Assembly: GCF_028769735.1 (NCBI RefSeq)
Contig: NC_088177.1
Coordinates: 25,142,099 to 25,206,098, forward strand
Length of the DNA: 64,000 bases
From: Zonotrichia leucophrys gambelii
Lineage: Eukaryota; Chordata; Aves; Passeriformes; Passerellidae
Reading direction: 5' to 3'
A program made the position numbers and the translations under genes. Position 1 is the first letter of the stretch; the number at the start of each line of letters is the position of its first letter. Below, piece after piece: positions 49,101 to 62,909 of the stretch. The notes under the pieces are model-generated. The model saw only the letters and a program-made list of their open reading frames with translations, did no database searches and was not told the origin of the DNA.

Positions 49101-51047
49101 ATTGAGGGGAAGGAGCAAAAATACACAACAGGCACAGAAATTAATGTTACTGGCTTTAAAGGCAACGGCCATCTGTTTTCCTTACTGCCTGGCAGCATCA
49201 GGAGTTCCCTGCGGTGAGGATGGAGATTTGGCAGGTTTCCGTAACCCTGTTGAGCTTTTACTGTCCCTACCAGCATCCCCTGCTGCTTCTCTCCACACTC
49301 TCAGACCAATTATACTTAGACTTTTTATTGCAGCAGCAGTGCCCGCACAACCTTATACTTATGGGCACTTTAATCACCAACACCTATCCAAACCAGCAAA
49401 GTTCAACTACTGCTTAAGTATGTCATTTCTAAATTTGGAATTAATATGATTTTGCAGCCATGTTGCATCCAAATAATAGAAAACCTGGTTTTAAAATGTA
49501 GCTGAGGCAGAGTTCACTCCTAAGAAAAAGAACTTGATTTAGTTTTGTGATAGCATGATCTTACCTATATTACCAAGATGTAAAGAAAAATTGTGTTATA
49601 TTTTCCTTCTGTGGCTGCCATTTGAGTTTTTATTTGCATAATGCTGCTTTCCCAGGCAGAAGGTTGCCAGGAAAACAGAGCATGAAACCTGTCACAGAAA
49701 TGCAACAAAGAGAATTTGGAGGCTTTGTTTGCAGTAGATCTAAACTGATTTCAGTGTATTTCATTGCCATAAAAATTAAAATAGACATTTTCTCAGTGTA
49801 TAAGGTTATTATTAATGTTTATCTTCATTGTGTGTCAACTTTAAGCAAAAACAGCAAGTAGTAGAAAAAATACAGCAGGTAAAAGAATGTAAGAATAGAC
49901 ATTAGTAAGAAACCCAGCTATCCATAACCACAATCTTCCCTTGAAGTAGCAGCTTTTTAGTACAGTTCTTCAGGGCTGTTTTGGTTCTCAGTTATCACAG
50001 TTTTAATATAACTTACAATCGCTTCCTCGAGACTTAGTTATCCGGATTTTACAAAGCGTTATCTGCTTTAGGAAAAACCAGAGTGCTGCATAAAGTAATC
50101 TGTCATGCAAGAGCAAGAGCAGCTGGTGTAGCTTACATAAAATGGCAAATAGCCCAATGCAATAAAATGTAAGCATGTTCATAGCAAGAGCAACTATTGG
50201 TATAGAACAGATGCCAAAATGTATTTCTATTTGGATCACAAAATTATCTGTTTATCTTCTGTCATAATGAAGATAAAACAACAGGATACAACTTCCTTAA
50301 ATTTGGGGGTGGCAGATTCTCTTTAAAATTTAGAGTTTTTTTAAATTTTATTTCACATATATTTAGGGCTCCCAGTTACATGATCTGAGTTATCACATAG
50401 ACCTCAGCAAGTCAAAATCCAATTGGTTAGTTTATCTATCACCTCATCCCCTGAATTGTGGTTTTAAGTGAAGGGTTGTTTGGTTTTTTTGGGGTAGGTT
50501 TTCTATTCTGTTCTGGGGGTTTTCTTACATAAAAGCAGAACATGGAATCAGTGAAGGTTTTTTTTCTGGTTTTGGTTAGGTTGTTTTGGGTTTTTTTAAA
50601 GAAAGGAGATTGTCCATTCAAGCATTTAGTACCTGTTTCAGACAATTTATTCTTTTTCTGCTAGTTGTACTGCAATAGCTTTAACCGCCAGGTGTACTTG
50701 GATCACAGATTACTAAATGCTCTGCCTGTGTTACCAGAAGCACATTGGAGGAAGGCTGGAATTAGGCTGCATCCCAGCTGCACACACAGTAGTTGACAGT
50801 ACATCCCCTGTGAGAGGGATGAGGGGCAAGACCTGCTTAAGACATCTGAAGCTATTGAAATACAGACTAAAAATAGTAGCAGTGATCTCCACCACATTGG
50901 GACCCACTCTGTTCTTGGACTTAGCAGCAATTTAATCACTGACTGCAGAGGGTACAGTTTGATGTGCAGTTTTCCATACACCTCCCTAAGAAAGGTGATC
51001 TTACGGTGGTGTACTCTAGATGCCATTATAGTGTCACAGACATCTTT
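40106..51047. other. Intergenic sequence, no gene recognised
   Basis: About 11 kb without coding exons. Items of note are a CpG-containing patch at 41925-41940 in AT-rich DNA, an octamer-motif cluster at 43801-43852, a short CpG-bearing stretch near 48785-49040, and a T/G-rich block at 50465-50600 with runs of GGTTTT. Open frames of up to 138 codons occur near 50703-51119 but overlap the solo LTR and resemble nothing known. Confidence 0.6.
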
Positions 51048-51418
51048 TGTGGAAAATCCTTTCTTTAGGATCTTTCCTTCTTCTGGGAAGCTGAGGCCCC
51101 AGAAGAAGAATGTAAACACGGGTTATCTGCTGCTGTGGAATGCAACAGGTGCAGCTGTGATTGGTCTTCTGTGAGTGTTTGGATTTACTGACCACTCACA
51201 GCAGAGTTGTTCTTGCTTTCTGACTGGACACAGAACTTTGTTGATGGATTCCTATTCTATTCTTAGCTTAGCAGCTTCTGAACTTGACTCTCTATTCCTA
51301 TTAGCATAGTAATAATGTAACTTATATAATAAAATAATAAATCCAGCCTTCTGATCATGAGATCAAGATTCTCGTCTATCTCTTCACCCCTGAGAAACCC
51401 TTGCAAAGCCATGCAACA
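51048..51418 (+). mobile_element. Solo LTR of an endogenous retrovirus (ERVL-type, passerine)
   Basis: An LTR of about 370 bp, beginning TGTGGAAAATCC and ending AACA. It matches my recollection of the zebra finch ERVL2-like LTR group. Landmarks are CTGCTGTGGAATGCAACAGG near 51130, GTGATTGGTCTTCTGTGAG near 51158, TCCTATTCTATTCTTAGC, and a TATATAATAAAATAATAAAT block at 51324-51342. That block combines a TATA-like stretch with two AATAAA polyadenylation signals. No internal gag, pol or env sequence is seen on either side, so it is a recombined solo LTR. I do not see a clean 5 bp target duplication at the limits chosen, so the ends may be off by some bases. Confidence 0.8.
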
Positions 51419-54400
51419 TTATAGGAGTTCAGTAGTGCCTCCTGTTCTGAAGGCATTTACGAATCCCCTGTAAGGCTGTATTCTCTCTATTTTTTCTCTT
51501 GTTAAAGGATTATTTGTTCACTTTGGTTCTACAAGAGTATCAGCTTTCCATTTTCTACTCAAAGTGCCTTGTCAGAAATTATTAGTGTTTCAAACAATTA
51601 GTCCCTTCTAGGCCTTTGTTTCCTTGTCATTGACAGCAACGTGAGCTATGGGCCCACAAATTCAGTTTTACAGTCAACTCTGTCTATAAGCCACTGATAT
51701 TTGCTGAGGAGTGAAATCCCTCCATGGGTCCATATTAACAGGTATGAGATAAAAGGAGGAGTTAGGGAAAGCAAAGTGGTTGCTTTGGTTAAATTTTTGC
51801 TTCTTTTGGTGGACAAAATTGTAATGATACTGAAGCTTAACATCCTGCCTTTTGCACAGTGGTAGCAGCAGCAGCATGGCCTAACTATATGTGACAGCCA
51901 CAATGACTCGTTGTGCAGTATGTTTAATGATCTGTGTTTAATGAGAGCTGAGACACTTCCTGGACACTGTCCATGACAGTCCTTCTCTGAGGCTATAATC
52001 AAACATTTAATGTGAGAAGAAATCCTAGAGCAAGTATTTTCTCACTCCTTCTGCTGTGACTAGGAACTCCCCCAATGTGAATGTTGGAATGACCCTGTGA
52101 AAAACAGAAAATAAAAGCACAGCAAATGGAGCCACCTTTTTCTTCTGAGTGGATTTACCCAGCTTCCTAGTTATGATAGTTTTGACATTGATAGTAATAA
52201 GGCCTTTCTTATTTCTTTTAAGGACATATACCTTCCATGAACAAATACCCATTTTAATGTCACAAGTGAGTAGGATTTAGGGTGTAATGCTTACCTCTTC
52301 CCATTTTCCTTCTCCTAAACTTCCTAGTCAAAAACATTCTAATAGTAAGGAATCTACAAGAACCTATGAGTGGATTGAAACCCACCAACAAAAGGAGCAC
52401 ATCAGTCCTACTCTCAGTATCTCCAGAGTGCCACCAAGTCATTGGGAAGTGAATAGTACCTGGAGAAAGAAACTCACTCTGCAGAGAACATAGTTGGGGT
52501 TTTGTTTAAATTATCCCACAGGCATGAGTTCCAACATGTTTGGGTCTCCTCCAGCTGTGCATTGAACACCTGCAAAGTACATCAGAGCCCATCAGAGCCC
52601 ATGGACAGAAAGTCAGACTTTGTGCTTTGCGAACAAAAAAAGAGAGGGAACAATTTAGCATGAACACTGTGGTCTAGATTGTGCTTCAGAGGCTTAGGCC
52701 TCTCTGACTTGACAGAAAGAATGAGTTGTTCCACAGTTTTTTTTGGGCATTTTAGCATAGATGCCTCCTGAGGCCTGAAAATCATTTCCTGAAGCAGCAA
52801 CTACCTGATGGGTTCAGTGGGTGCATCTTGAATGTGGCATTTACTGACAGAACCAGCACATCATGCTGCAAAGGAATGGGGCTTGGGACTCTTTACCTGT
52901 CACCTTCAGCAGGCTCAGAGCTTTTCATGTTTCCCTTTTCATGCCTCCTATGTCATGGATACTGTGTAAATTTGGCCTTGCTTAGGAAAATTATCACTCC
53001 CAGCAGAGACTCCAGGGAGGAAACATTCCTTGAGCTCTCTCTCTATCCTGGAACAATAGAATCACTTATAGAGCTCCCAGCTGCTATTATAGTTTTCATA
53101 ATATAAACACCTGCCTGCAGCAATGACACAACCAAAGTAATAGACATTTGTCCACTGTACAGCTAGAAATTACTTTCCAGCACTACAGAACCAGGCCAAT
53201 TACAAACAGGTAAGCTATAGCTGAGAGAAAGGGTAATCCTATTCTGGTCTGGCAGCCATGCAGATGCATATATGTTTTTTAAATGGTCACCTTAGCTCTG
53301 CATTAAAGTTGGTTTGAAGCCAATAGTTCATTGCTCTAAGAAATTGCATTCCTTATGGGTTAATATTTCACTTGACAGGAATCCTTTCTGGCCAGAGATC
53401 AACTATGCAAACAGGTTTGTATCTCATTGTTTCCAGGAACAAGAGTTTTTCAAACCCTTTTCAAACACAGCTGAATCAAAATATATAATCCCCACTTCTC
53501 TTCCTTCTATTTAAATCTGTAACTCCAGGTCTTCTATTCCTGTCCTACAACAGGTTGGTCACTAACAAAGAACTTGACCTTACTGTTAAAAGCTGTACAT
53601 CAGTCATTGCTCCTTCTGTCTTACCTTACACATGGTGGGCAATGGAACAGTTTGGATTTTATGCTCCTCTTTCATGTGTTACTATTGTCTCCCTGGAGTC
53701 CACTACAAGGAAGTGCACCAAAAGTTTGGGAATTATGCTGGAAACAGCAAGACTGGGGGAAAAAAACACAACTGAGTCAGAAAAGCTTGTAGGTGATTTG
53801 GGTAAAGAAGATGTATAAGAAAAATGAATCAATAACAGGGAAATTATAAAATGTATATTGACAATGGAGTTTGCTTTTAATAATTTCATAAAATACTTGC
53901 TTCTTTTTGAGTGCTTTGAGTCTCCCAACATCAAACCTTTACTAGAAAATGTGTGTGGTAAAGATAAACAAGGCTGCTTCAACATTTATTTTAAAATATA
54001 CAAGTATATTTTGCTTTCTGGGCAAAATGTACTTCACTTACAAAAATCTCAGTTCAACTCTTTATGCAGTATTGAGATACTGCTGCTCTTCAAAAACATG
54101 CATCAGCCATTACACAGCAGCAGCTTCACTCAAAGCTAGGACAGAACAGAATCACTTACAAACACATTGATCATAAATACTACTGATACACAATATTAGA
54201 TCAGAAAACTTTTCACATATTAACTACTCATAGGACTGATCTCAGAATACCTCTTCAAAGCACATTTAATTACCTGTCTGGTGCAATAAATCAGTGATGG
54301 AATTAAAAAAGGAGTCCTGAATCCTTACCCTCATAACTACAGGCAGGAGTTCCCCATGCACACTCTATCAGTGAAATCAATGGAAGTTGCATCTTCTACC

Positions 54401-57400
54401 CACCTCAAAGGCAAGCAGGTGATAACTCAGAGCATATTGCTTATGTCCTCCTGTACCCCAGTCTCCTGAGGAAGCCACAGCCTTCCATAGTATGATATGC
54501 ATCAATCACATTATAAAAACCAGTCCCTCAGCCCTACAGCAAAGGCATGTAGGTTATGTTACAGGAATTTGAAAGTATTCTGGGTCACTCAACAAGACCG
54601 TTTCTATGGATAGCAGAGCTTCAGGGTGAAGCAAACCCACTGTATATCTCACTTGCCAAACTGAAAGTGCTTTTGTAGTTGTGTGGCCTTCTTGTAGCAT
54701 CAGGTGTTTATTAACTCTAGTGTTTTCACCCACATCTGCACAGAGTGCTCTAGCTGAAAACAAATGCAAATGAGCAGAGAGAAAATGTGTCTAATGTGAG
54801 CACTGGGGTGTTTATGCTGTACCTCACACATACCAAACAAGCAAGTCTACCCACTTTTTGTTTGCTGTTTACCCTCATGCAGTATGTGCTCTACAACTGT
54901 CCTAACATGTATTGGCACGTCTGAGAAAGACAAAGAAGATTCTTTGCTTCAGTCCATGTGTACCATATATTAGACCCCTGCAAAGCAAAGCAAAAAATGA
55001 GGCTTCTGATTTGGCTATACCCTCCTGACTTGATTGTGTTTCTGCTCTTTTTCTACTTGTTTTACAACAGAAAAAACCACAAAAGCAAAACACCCCGCCC
55101 CCCCCAAAAAAAAAACAACAAAAAAATCTCACAGAGACAGAGCTTCCCAGTTTTGTTTAGCTTGAAACAAAGGAGGGGGTTTTTTATCTTTATGAATTAA
55201 GACATGAACAAGGACTACACAAATAAGAGTGAAAGAGCAGTATTCGGTTTTCCCCTGGCCTTACTTCCAGAGCTGAAAGTACCTTTCTTTTTTAAATTCT
55301 TGGTCATGTGGAAAAGGAAATTTTAGCTACAGTTGTTTAGTTTCATAGTGGCCAGTATGAAACTACTGCCATACAGTTGACTGAAACATTCACACCTAGA
55401 ATGAAATTAAATTTGTTCCAAAAAATGCTCCAGGATGCTTTATCACTTGAGGACCAGGAGTCAGATCACAAAACTCACTGTTCACACAGTAACTCAAAAG
55501 CAGCAATAATTCAGCTTTACAATCCTGATATACTTCTAAAATAGTCACTTCTAAAATATATTTTCCCTTTGGACTGATTCATTTGACCATTCTACAGAGC
55601 TTGTTGATTTGGAGCACTGGGTGACTCCACATGGATACACCTGCACAGCCAATTAACCACACATGTCTGAGCCAGGCTTGGCACATGGAGGTGCCCCTAG
55701 GATGGGAACACACAATTACAAGAACTCGGGCATTACTGAAATGAGTTGAAAACAGAGGTGGAGCTGAAACAAGTTTTAAAAAAAAATGTTTACGTGGATG
55801 AAAGGGCAAACATTAAAAAAGCAAGATTTTGTACATTTTCACAGTGGAGGAAAGCAAATGAAAGGGTTTAAAGTGGAAAATAAAATTGTTAATTTTACAA
55901 ATAAAAGTTTATTAACTTTATTAAGTTGCAAAGGAGCTAGTTTTAAAATGATATATATGTAAAAAAAGATTAGTAGAAAATGTTTACTGTTTGAGTCAGT
56001 CAAATCCTGCTTAGTGACAAACTTATGAAGTCAGATTAACTTCAGAAAAGATGCCATTTATTTATAAATCAAATTTAATTTGTAGTTTGTTTACTAAAGA
56101 TTTTTATGCAAATAAATACAAATAAACTGTCCCGGTTTATTAACACAATTTGAAAAACTAAATAAAGTCGTTAATGAATATTTTAGAAGGTTGAAAAGCC
56201 AACCCAAAACTTTAAATATAAATTAACTCAGGTTAGAGGGAGATGTTGTCACAGTGCCAGGAATTCAGCATGAGGAAGAAAAATAATTTTTGTACAGCAA
56301 TGAAGAGAATTTTAGCTGCATAAATGCTATTATTTGTTTCTTTCTTTGAAAAGTGGAGAGAAACCTCCTGAGGAGCAAAAAAAAAAAAACAAACCCAAGC
56401 CTTGAAACCATAGTTTGTATTGTATAGAGTCAAAAAAGCCAGGACAGCTCACCACAGCTGGGTCTGTGCAGAAGAGTCAGTGCTGTCTGACCTGTTTTGT
56501 GCAGCTTCTGGTCCAGACCGATGAGGTGCAAATTTTCTGTGCTTCAGAAGTGTGCACCAGTGCTGCCTTAGCTATTATGCACTGACTACAATATTTGGGG
56601 TGCAGGTGTTATTTTTTTTCATGTAAGTGTCATGTCAATCATGAGAGTGGTGCCAACTCACCAAATCTTCATCATTCAAAAAGTTGCTATTTTAGGGAAG
56701 GGATGGCAGGTTTCATCTTTGTCCAGGATGAGGCCTCTCCTGAGCCACAGGACCTCATTGCAAGAGCAATGCTGATGGGCTCCCAAAAAAGGCACTTCAA
56801 CCCAGGTGCATTTCTGGTCAATGTCGTATCAGTAAGCAGCAATACCTTTCTACCGTCTACTTTTGGTGGCAGAGAGAACCAAGAAATAGGGAAAAAGTCA
56901 AATCATCAGGCAGGACTGTGTGGGCAATGAGAAGGGGCAGGTGTGAATGCTGATCACTTAGGAAACAGTACTGGGATAGGAGAGAACATTTCTGCTACAA
57001 AATTTAAATTGAACTAAGATCCTACTGGTATCTGGAAATAAATACCTGCTACAGTATTTAAGAAGTGTTGAACAAGAGCTTTAAAAACAAGATCTTTCAC
57101 ATGAATTGGAGATGCTCTTCTAGCCCTAACAAATGTCCAAGGCTGGCATAGCAAGCATTTTGATTGGTAGTTCTTTATTTCAGCATAACTTGGCATTGTA
57201 AGAAATTTTATATGTATCTAATACGAAATTCTGACCCTTAAGAAAAGTAGTAGTGTCATCCTAAACTAAACTCATAATCTTAGAAGATTTTATTATGTCT
57301 AGTCCAGTCTCTTCATAGAGATGGTATCTTTGCTTCTTTTTTTACCTTCTATCTAAAATCCTTCTCTGAAGTCCTTTCAGTAATAAACTGATTCACATAT

Positions 57401-60400
57401 TTTTGTTTCTTTCTGAAATATCTCAAATTTTGTTTCCAAAGTCAGGAGATATGTTTGAGTTGCATTTTCTTCACACTCCCCTTCTTGATTCTTTTGTTTC
57501 TTTCAGCTTAACATTAAAGTTCTCATAAGTTCAGATCAACAGCTCACATTAGCCTATTATCCCATCACTAATAGCAAAGGCCCAGGGAAGAATTAGGCAG
57601 GGCAAGACTTTAGCAATGCTTTCCAAGACTAACCTCTCATTAAACAAGAGTCTTTTTTACATTAAACAATTTTCAATTCACCTACAATTTACTTGGTTAT
57701 TTTAATACTTGTGACTGGAAATACCATAATGATTTGCAGGAGCAAAATTTAATTTTGTTTTCTTTCTTCTATCTCAGATGTTCTACTTGCATGAAGAAGG
57801 GGCCATTAAATTCAAACCAAGATACCATAAGGTTAAGAGGTAAGGGTTTGAGAACTAATGCTTTTATCTTATTAAACTGTGCTCTGAGATTAATGTTTAA
57901 CATCTTATAGTTCTATGATTCATGTTTGAATATATGACTCAATAATGTCATGACTCAATAATGACATTTGAACTATCCATACAGCTTGAAGCCCAGCGTA
58001 AAAAAGAAGTAAAATACGATGAAATTAGTGACAAACAAGCAAAAAGCAACTCAGAGTGTTTTAGAGGTTCCCTTTTCATATTGTAATGTGCAGAAATACA
58101 GAGAATGGCACAGCAAGAAGACGAGTGGGTATTTTGGTTAGTTTCTGGTACAGCTGAGGAAACCACAAAACCACATCAATCTCTAGCTTGCTCAACCAGT
58201 TACAACATAAAACATTTCTGATTTTGTTTCTAGAATTCCAAACCACAAGAATTAAGAAAGTTTAGCTTATTTTCAGCAATCAACTTACATTGCTTTCTGG
58301 ACCTCATTGACATTTAAAGTAAATGTCTCAGTGCAGCTCTAGGGTATGACATGAAGCACACCATGCAAGCACTGGTACTGTGTGTGCCTCAGGAACTGTG
58401 AAAATTTAATTCTGACTATTTTCTAAAATTACTTCTGATTCCTGCAGGAATCAACATATCTCCTTGCCATATTTTATGTCATGCTACAAAGGAAAAAGAT
58501 GGTTATCAGTGCATTTAAATAATCAGGTTTTATTTTCCTGTATCAACTGCTTCACAAAGTAGACAGTGAGTAATACAAATTGGGGGAAAAGATTGTTCTC
58601 TGTTCTTGGCAGTTCTTAAGTGACTATGTATAGCAGGACTGATGACTACTGATCTGGAGATAATGTTGTTTTCTTTGCTTAAAAGGTGTACCATTACCCT
58701 ATGCCTATGCTTCTTACCCAGTGGCATGCAGCAGATACAGCCAAGCATCCATCAATCCCACAGGTTTGGAATGCTGCTGAGATAAGGAGGCAGTATCTCA
58801 GCCAATCACCTGAGAGGTCTCAGATTCAGTGGTTTTGTCCAGCCAAGCCTCTGAATGACAGTGCTGACCCAGAAGGCATCCTGAGAGTTTTCTTAGCAGT
58901 GTCCACAAAGCCATCTCAAAGCAGCTATGCAAGATGTTCCAGGATTCTTTAGGATCCCTAGAGCAGGAACAGTCACATGTCCCGGTCATTGGAGGACCAT
59001 GGACTGAAAGCAAGGCTGACCCATTGAGAAAGTTCCCCTCTCCAGTACTGATGATACAGACAATCCCTCCATGTTCAGCTGTACTGCATATGCAAGCTGC
59101 CTAACAGCTGCAGCACAATCAGAAATCCAGGAACATAGGAAATGTTTTCTGCATCTAAAAAAGTCTGAACCTTGAAGCATAATTAAATCTTTCTGTAAAT
59201 GGAAAGCCAAATAATGGCATTTTTCTTTGAAGCAGATCATAGTCAAATAGCTTTTAGTTGTAAGTATAGCAGTACTTTAAATCAATCACTGCTGCCTTTA
59301 AACTGAAAATAACCTAGAAACACCTCTGTGTTTGACATCTGTAACAACATGAATGCCTGGTTAGCATTCTTCCTGCCACAAATTCCATCAGTTCTTCTTT
59401 TTCCATCTGGCTATAAAAGCAAGAGTTATGTAGAAGTTAGCTCATTGCACAAAACCAGTAGTCTATTGACCCAATACATGTCAGGAACTGATTTCTTCTC
59501 CATTTATGAATCTTTTAGTGACATAATACGCAGATTGATTGTATATTCCAGACGACTATATTCCAACCAGTATTTTGTGTGGATTCATGATCTGGTAAAG
59601 AGGAATATGAGGAAAGCCACCATTATTTAGGATAGCCAAATCCAGGAATACATCAAAGACTATCAGAAAGATTTAATGATGGAAGATGACTAATTCTGAA
59701 ATGTCTATGTCCTTCAATTACTCCTATGGATCAGTAGCTACATGATGCAGCACAAAGAATCAGTTCTTAGGTTTGTTTGTTTACTTAGTAAGGGACTGTC
59801 TGAAAAGGTGGCAATCTGAAGCATGTCTATGACCTGTTTAAAAATGTAGTCTGGGCTAGTCCTCCCTTTGGATGGGATTTCTAGGGAAACAGATAGACCT
59901 CATATGGCAGTCCTGCTACCCTATCACACTCACTTCTTAAACCATTTTGCAAAATGTTTCATCTTCATTACTCATCTATGAGAAATATTTTTGAAGTCTT
60001 CTATTAATCATCACTAGAGTAAATAAGAGCTTATTTTCTTCATTGTTCAAGAAAGAAAACATTTAAATCATTATGTCATATAACAAATTATCAAAATGTG
60101 TTAATTCATCTTCTCATTCCTTACAGAAGCATTCAGATCATCTTCTATTGGCAAAACAACATCTTTCAAAGGACAAAGATCATTTTGGAAGACTAAAGCT
60201 TTCCTAGTCTAAGTGTCTAACTATAAAATATAATTGCGTACTCTATAATAAGTCAAAAACTAAAAGAAAATCACTCTTCTATTTTCTGAGCAATTTCCTG
60301 GGAGCTCTCTTGATAATATGTTCTAATTGAGTATTAAAGTCTACCACATCAATTATAATCTGTGGAATTGTTTTGGCCCAGTAGCATTATACTTTTAACA

Positions 60401-62848
60401 TTAATGGATAAGTCCTTAACTATTAACTTTACTATCAATATGTTATTTAAAATTAAATACAAAAAACATGAAGGAGAAAACTTAAATGCCCCAAACATTT
60501 TTAAAAATCTAGTTCATAAAATACTGACCTTCACAAAACTGAAATTAGGTTTATTTCCAAGGACTTTATATTTTAATTTCTAAGAGCTTATGCAGTATTT
60601 TATGAACTAAAATAAACACATTTGATGTCATAAATGTAGTTTTCTGATTAGTTTTTTGTTTGCTTTTTAAATTTTTTTTTTAATCAAGCAGAATTGATTA
60701 TTTAATAGGCATATGAGTCTATTTCTGAGCTTTCTTGTTAGAAACAACTCTGGAACTCTGTGATGAGGAGTGCTATTCAAGAAACACGTGATAGGCATTT
60801 AGCTTTCTAAAATGTGCAGCATGGGAGACGAACCAAGGCAGGGTAATTGCAATGCTTCCCAGGCCTTTTCATTTGAAGACTTCCAATGCCTGTTGTGGAA
60901 AATCTCAGCTTGGCAATTTTCCATTTCTGGAATAACTGCCTCATCTTTCTTCATTGGACATGCTGCCTTCCCTTTATTTCTACTGTAAGCCTAGCTCTGA
61001 AGCTCCTCAGATTTACTTTCTTTACCTTGTTTCTTATTCTATTAATATTCATAAGTCCATGCCACTTAGGTATCTGATGTATATTTCTTAAAGGGGAAAA
61101 ATATGCCATAGGAAATAAAGACATTTATTTTAGCATGCCTTTGCTTTAATCTGCTTGATATTAAACCTCTAGATGGCTTTTCTCTGATGGGAAAGTGCTT
61201 AACTGCAAATTTAGCAGTGTCTTTGTCCCTCACCATGGTGAAGCAGAGGCACCCTGGGCTGTCACACCTGGCTCTTGGCATGGCAGAAATGTCATTTCCA
61301 TTGCTCTCAGAGGACTCTAGGGCCCTGTCAAGCTTTCTGCAGCTCTAGCTGCTACTTCTTTGTAGAAATGGAACCACTGAGGGTCACTGATGCATGGTTC
61401 CAGGCTGTACACACTCTCCTTTCCTCAGGATACCAGCAAGCATGGGTTTTTCAGAAATCTGTCTCTTTATAAGCTCTTCTTTCCACTTCCTTCCTCAAGT
61501 ACATGATAGCAACAATATTTGTGCAGATGCCAGAAAATTTAGCTGGTACAGCCAGCATGCAGACTTCTGTGATGAAGTAACTGAAAGCATATTCTAAATT
61601 TCCACATTCCCATTTTGTTGCCACTCTTGAGCACATTTTTAGTTTGAACTCTTCCTGCATGTGTCTTTCTTGCCTAACTAGAGCCTTTTTTGACATCTAC
61701 AATTATTGCCGTTCTTCTCGCTTATATAAATTACTGATGTCCCACCATTTACCTCCCATAATCTCTAATTGTGTTGGAAAGCTGACTCTCAACATCTTCA
61801 CCAGGTGATCCTTTGTCTTCTGAGTCCACTTGTTACAATCAGTTTCTCTGACACAGCTATTTATTTAGCATATCCATTTTAGTGCTCAGATAAATCTATT
61901 TACATGTTAATGTCTCATTCCTTCTACTACCCAGCTCAGACAGGCACTGTGTATTTTTTGGTGCCAATGTGTGTCTCAAAAGAATTAACCCATTGACTCA
62001 AGATAATATGAAATTAAAGTACTAACTTGGTTACTCTTCACATTCTATAAAAAGAATGCATAAATCTGTCCTTCCAGCTCAATTTCCTTGCAGCCCTTCA
62101 GCATTATTCAGCATCTCAGAGCTGTTTGGAAAAGAGATTGTGCTTGTTCCCTTCTACCCAGATATTTAATTGAATTCAAAAAGAAATAAACATATTTAAT
62201 TGAATTCAATCTCCCTCATCAAATATCAGCTATACTAAAAATTTTTGTATGGCTGTGCACTGCCTAATGCTTAGCAAGCTTCTTGTGCAGCTTAACAGAG
62301 TTGTCATATGGCCATGGAATGAGTTGGAATTCTATTTCTCATCTCATGGGCCAATTCCTTGCACAATCTGGGAGAGATTCTAATCTCAATTTATGCTAGA
62401 ACCAATTATAACACTGCAGATATTTTCCAGGACAAGATCAGATTTTGACTAGCACAGATTGTGCTTTTTTTATTCCTCCCTTCCTTTTCATTACAAAACT
62501 TTGTGACATAGAAGCAAGTAATAAAATTTCTAGCTAATGTGTTTGGAAAATTTTATTCAAAGCAAAGTTAGTTCTTAAGTAATTGAGCATGCATACTTTT
62601 ATCCTATATGCTTTGAATACCAGCATTGCTAACCACAAAAGCCTACCTAAATATATGGTAATTTGTAGACAAATTTTATTTTAGTTACTAACACAAATAA
62701 GTGATTTCCTCTATGCCATAAGCAGCACGCTATAAAAATTGGGGTTTGTGGATTTTATACAACCCCCCCTCCTTTTCTTTATGCTATGCATGACTTCCCA
62801 GTGGAAAAAACCCACACAAATGATTGCTTTTCCAACAACACTTAGAAT
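51419..62848. other. Intergenic sequence, no gene recognised
   Basis: About 11.4 kb of mostly unique AT-rich DNA. Short local duplications lie at 52581-52600 (10 bp x2), 57935-57966 (16 bp x2 with AP-1 motifs) and 62162-62209 (18 bp copies 30 bp apart). A C/A-rich low-complexity patch lies at 55075-55125, and an especially AT-rich block at 55860-56220. No exon, RNA gene or named transposable element was recognised. Confidence 0.6.
57935..57966. repeat. 16 bp tandem duplication carrying two AP-1 motifs
   Basis: TGACTCAATAATGTCA is followed immediately by TGACTCAATAATGACA. Each copy begins with the AP-1 consensus TGACTCA, so the duplication doubles the site at 16 bp spacing. Confidence 0.85.
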
Positions 62849-62849
62849 T

Positions 62850-62907
<58 letters not shown>
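62849..62907. repeat. Compound (AT)n(AG)n microsatellite
   Basis: A pure AT run from 62849 to 62873 joined directly to a pure AG run to 62907. Both halves are uninterrupted, which usually indicates a young, length-variable locus. An open frame passes through it (residues YIYIYI then RERERE), which is a by-product of the repeat. Confidence 0.95.

Positions 62908-62909
<2 letters not shown>

Noticed and set aside
50703..51119. 138-codon minus-strand open frame
   Set aside because: It runs into the solo LTR in the opposite orientation, has no known homology and no splice support.
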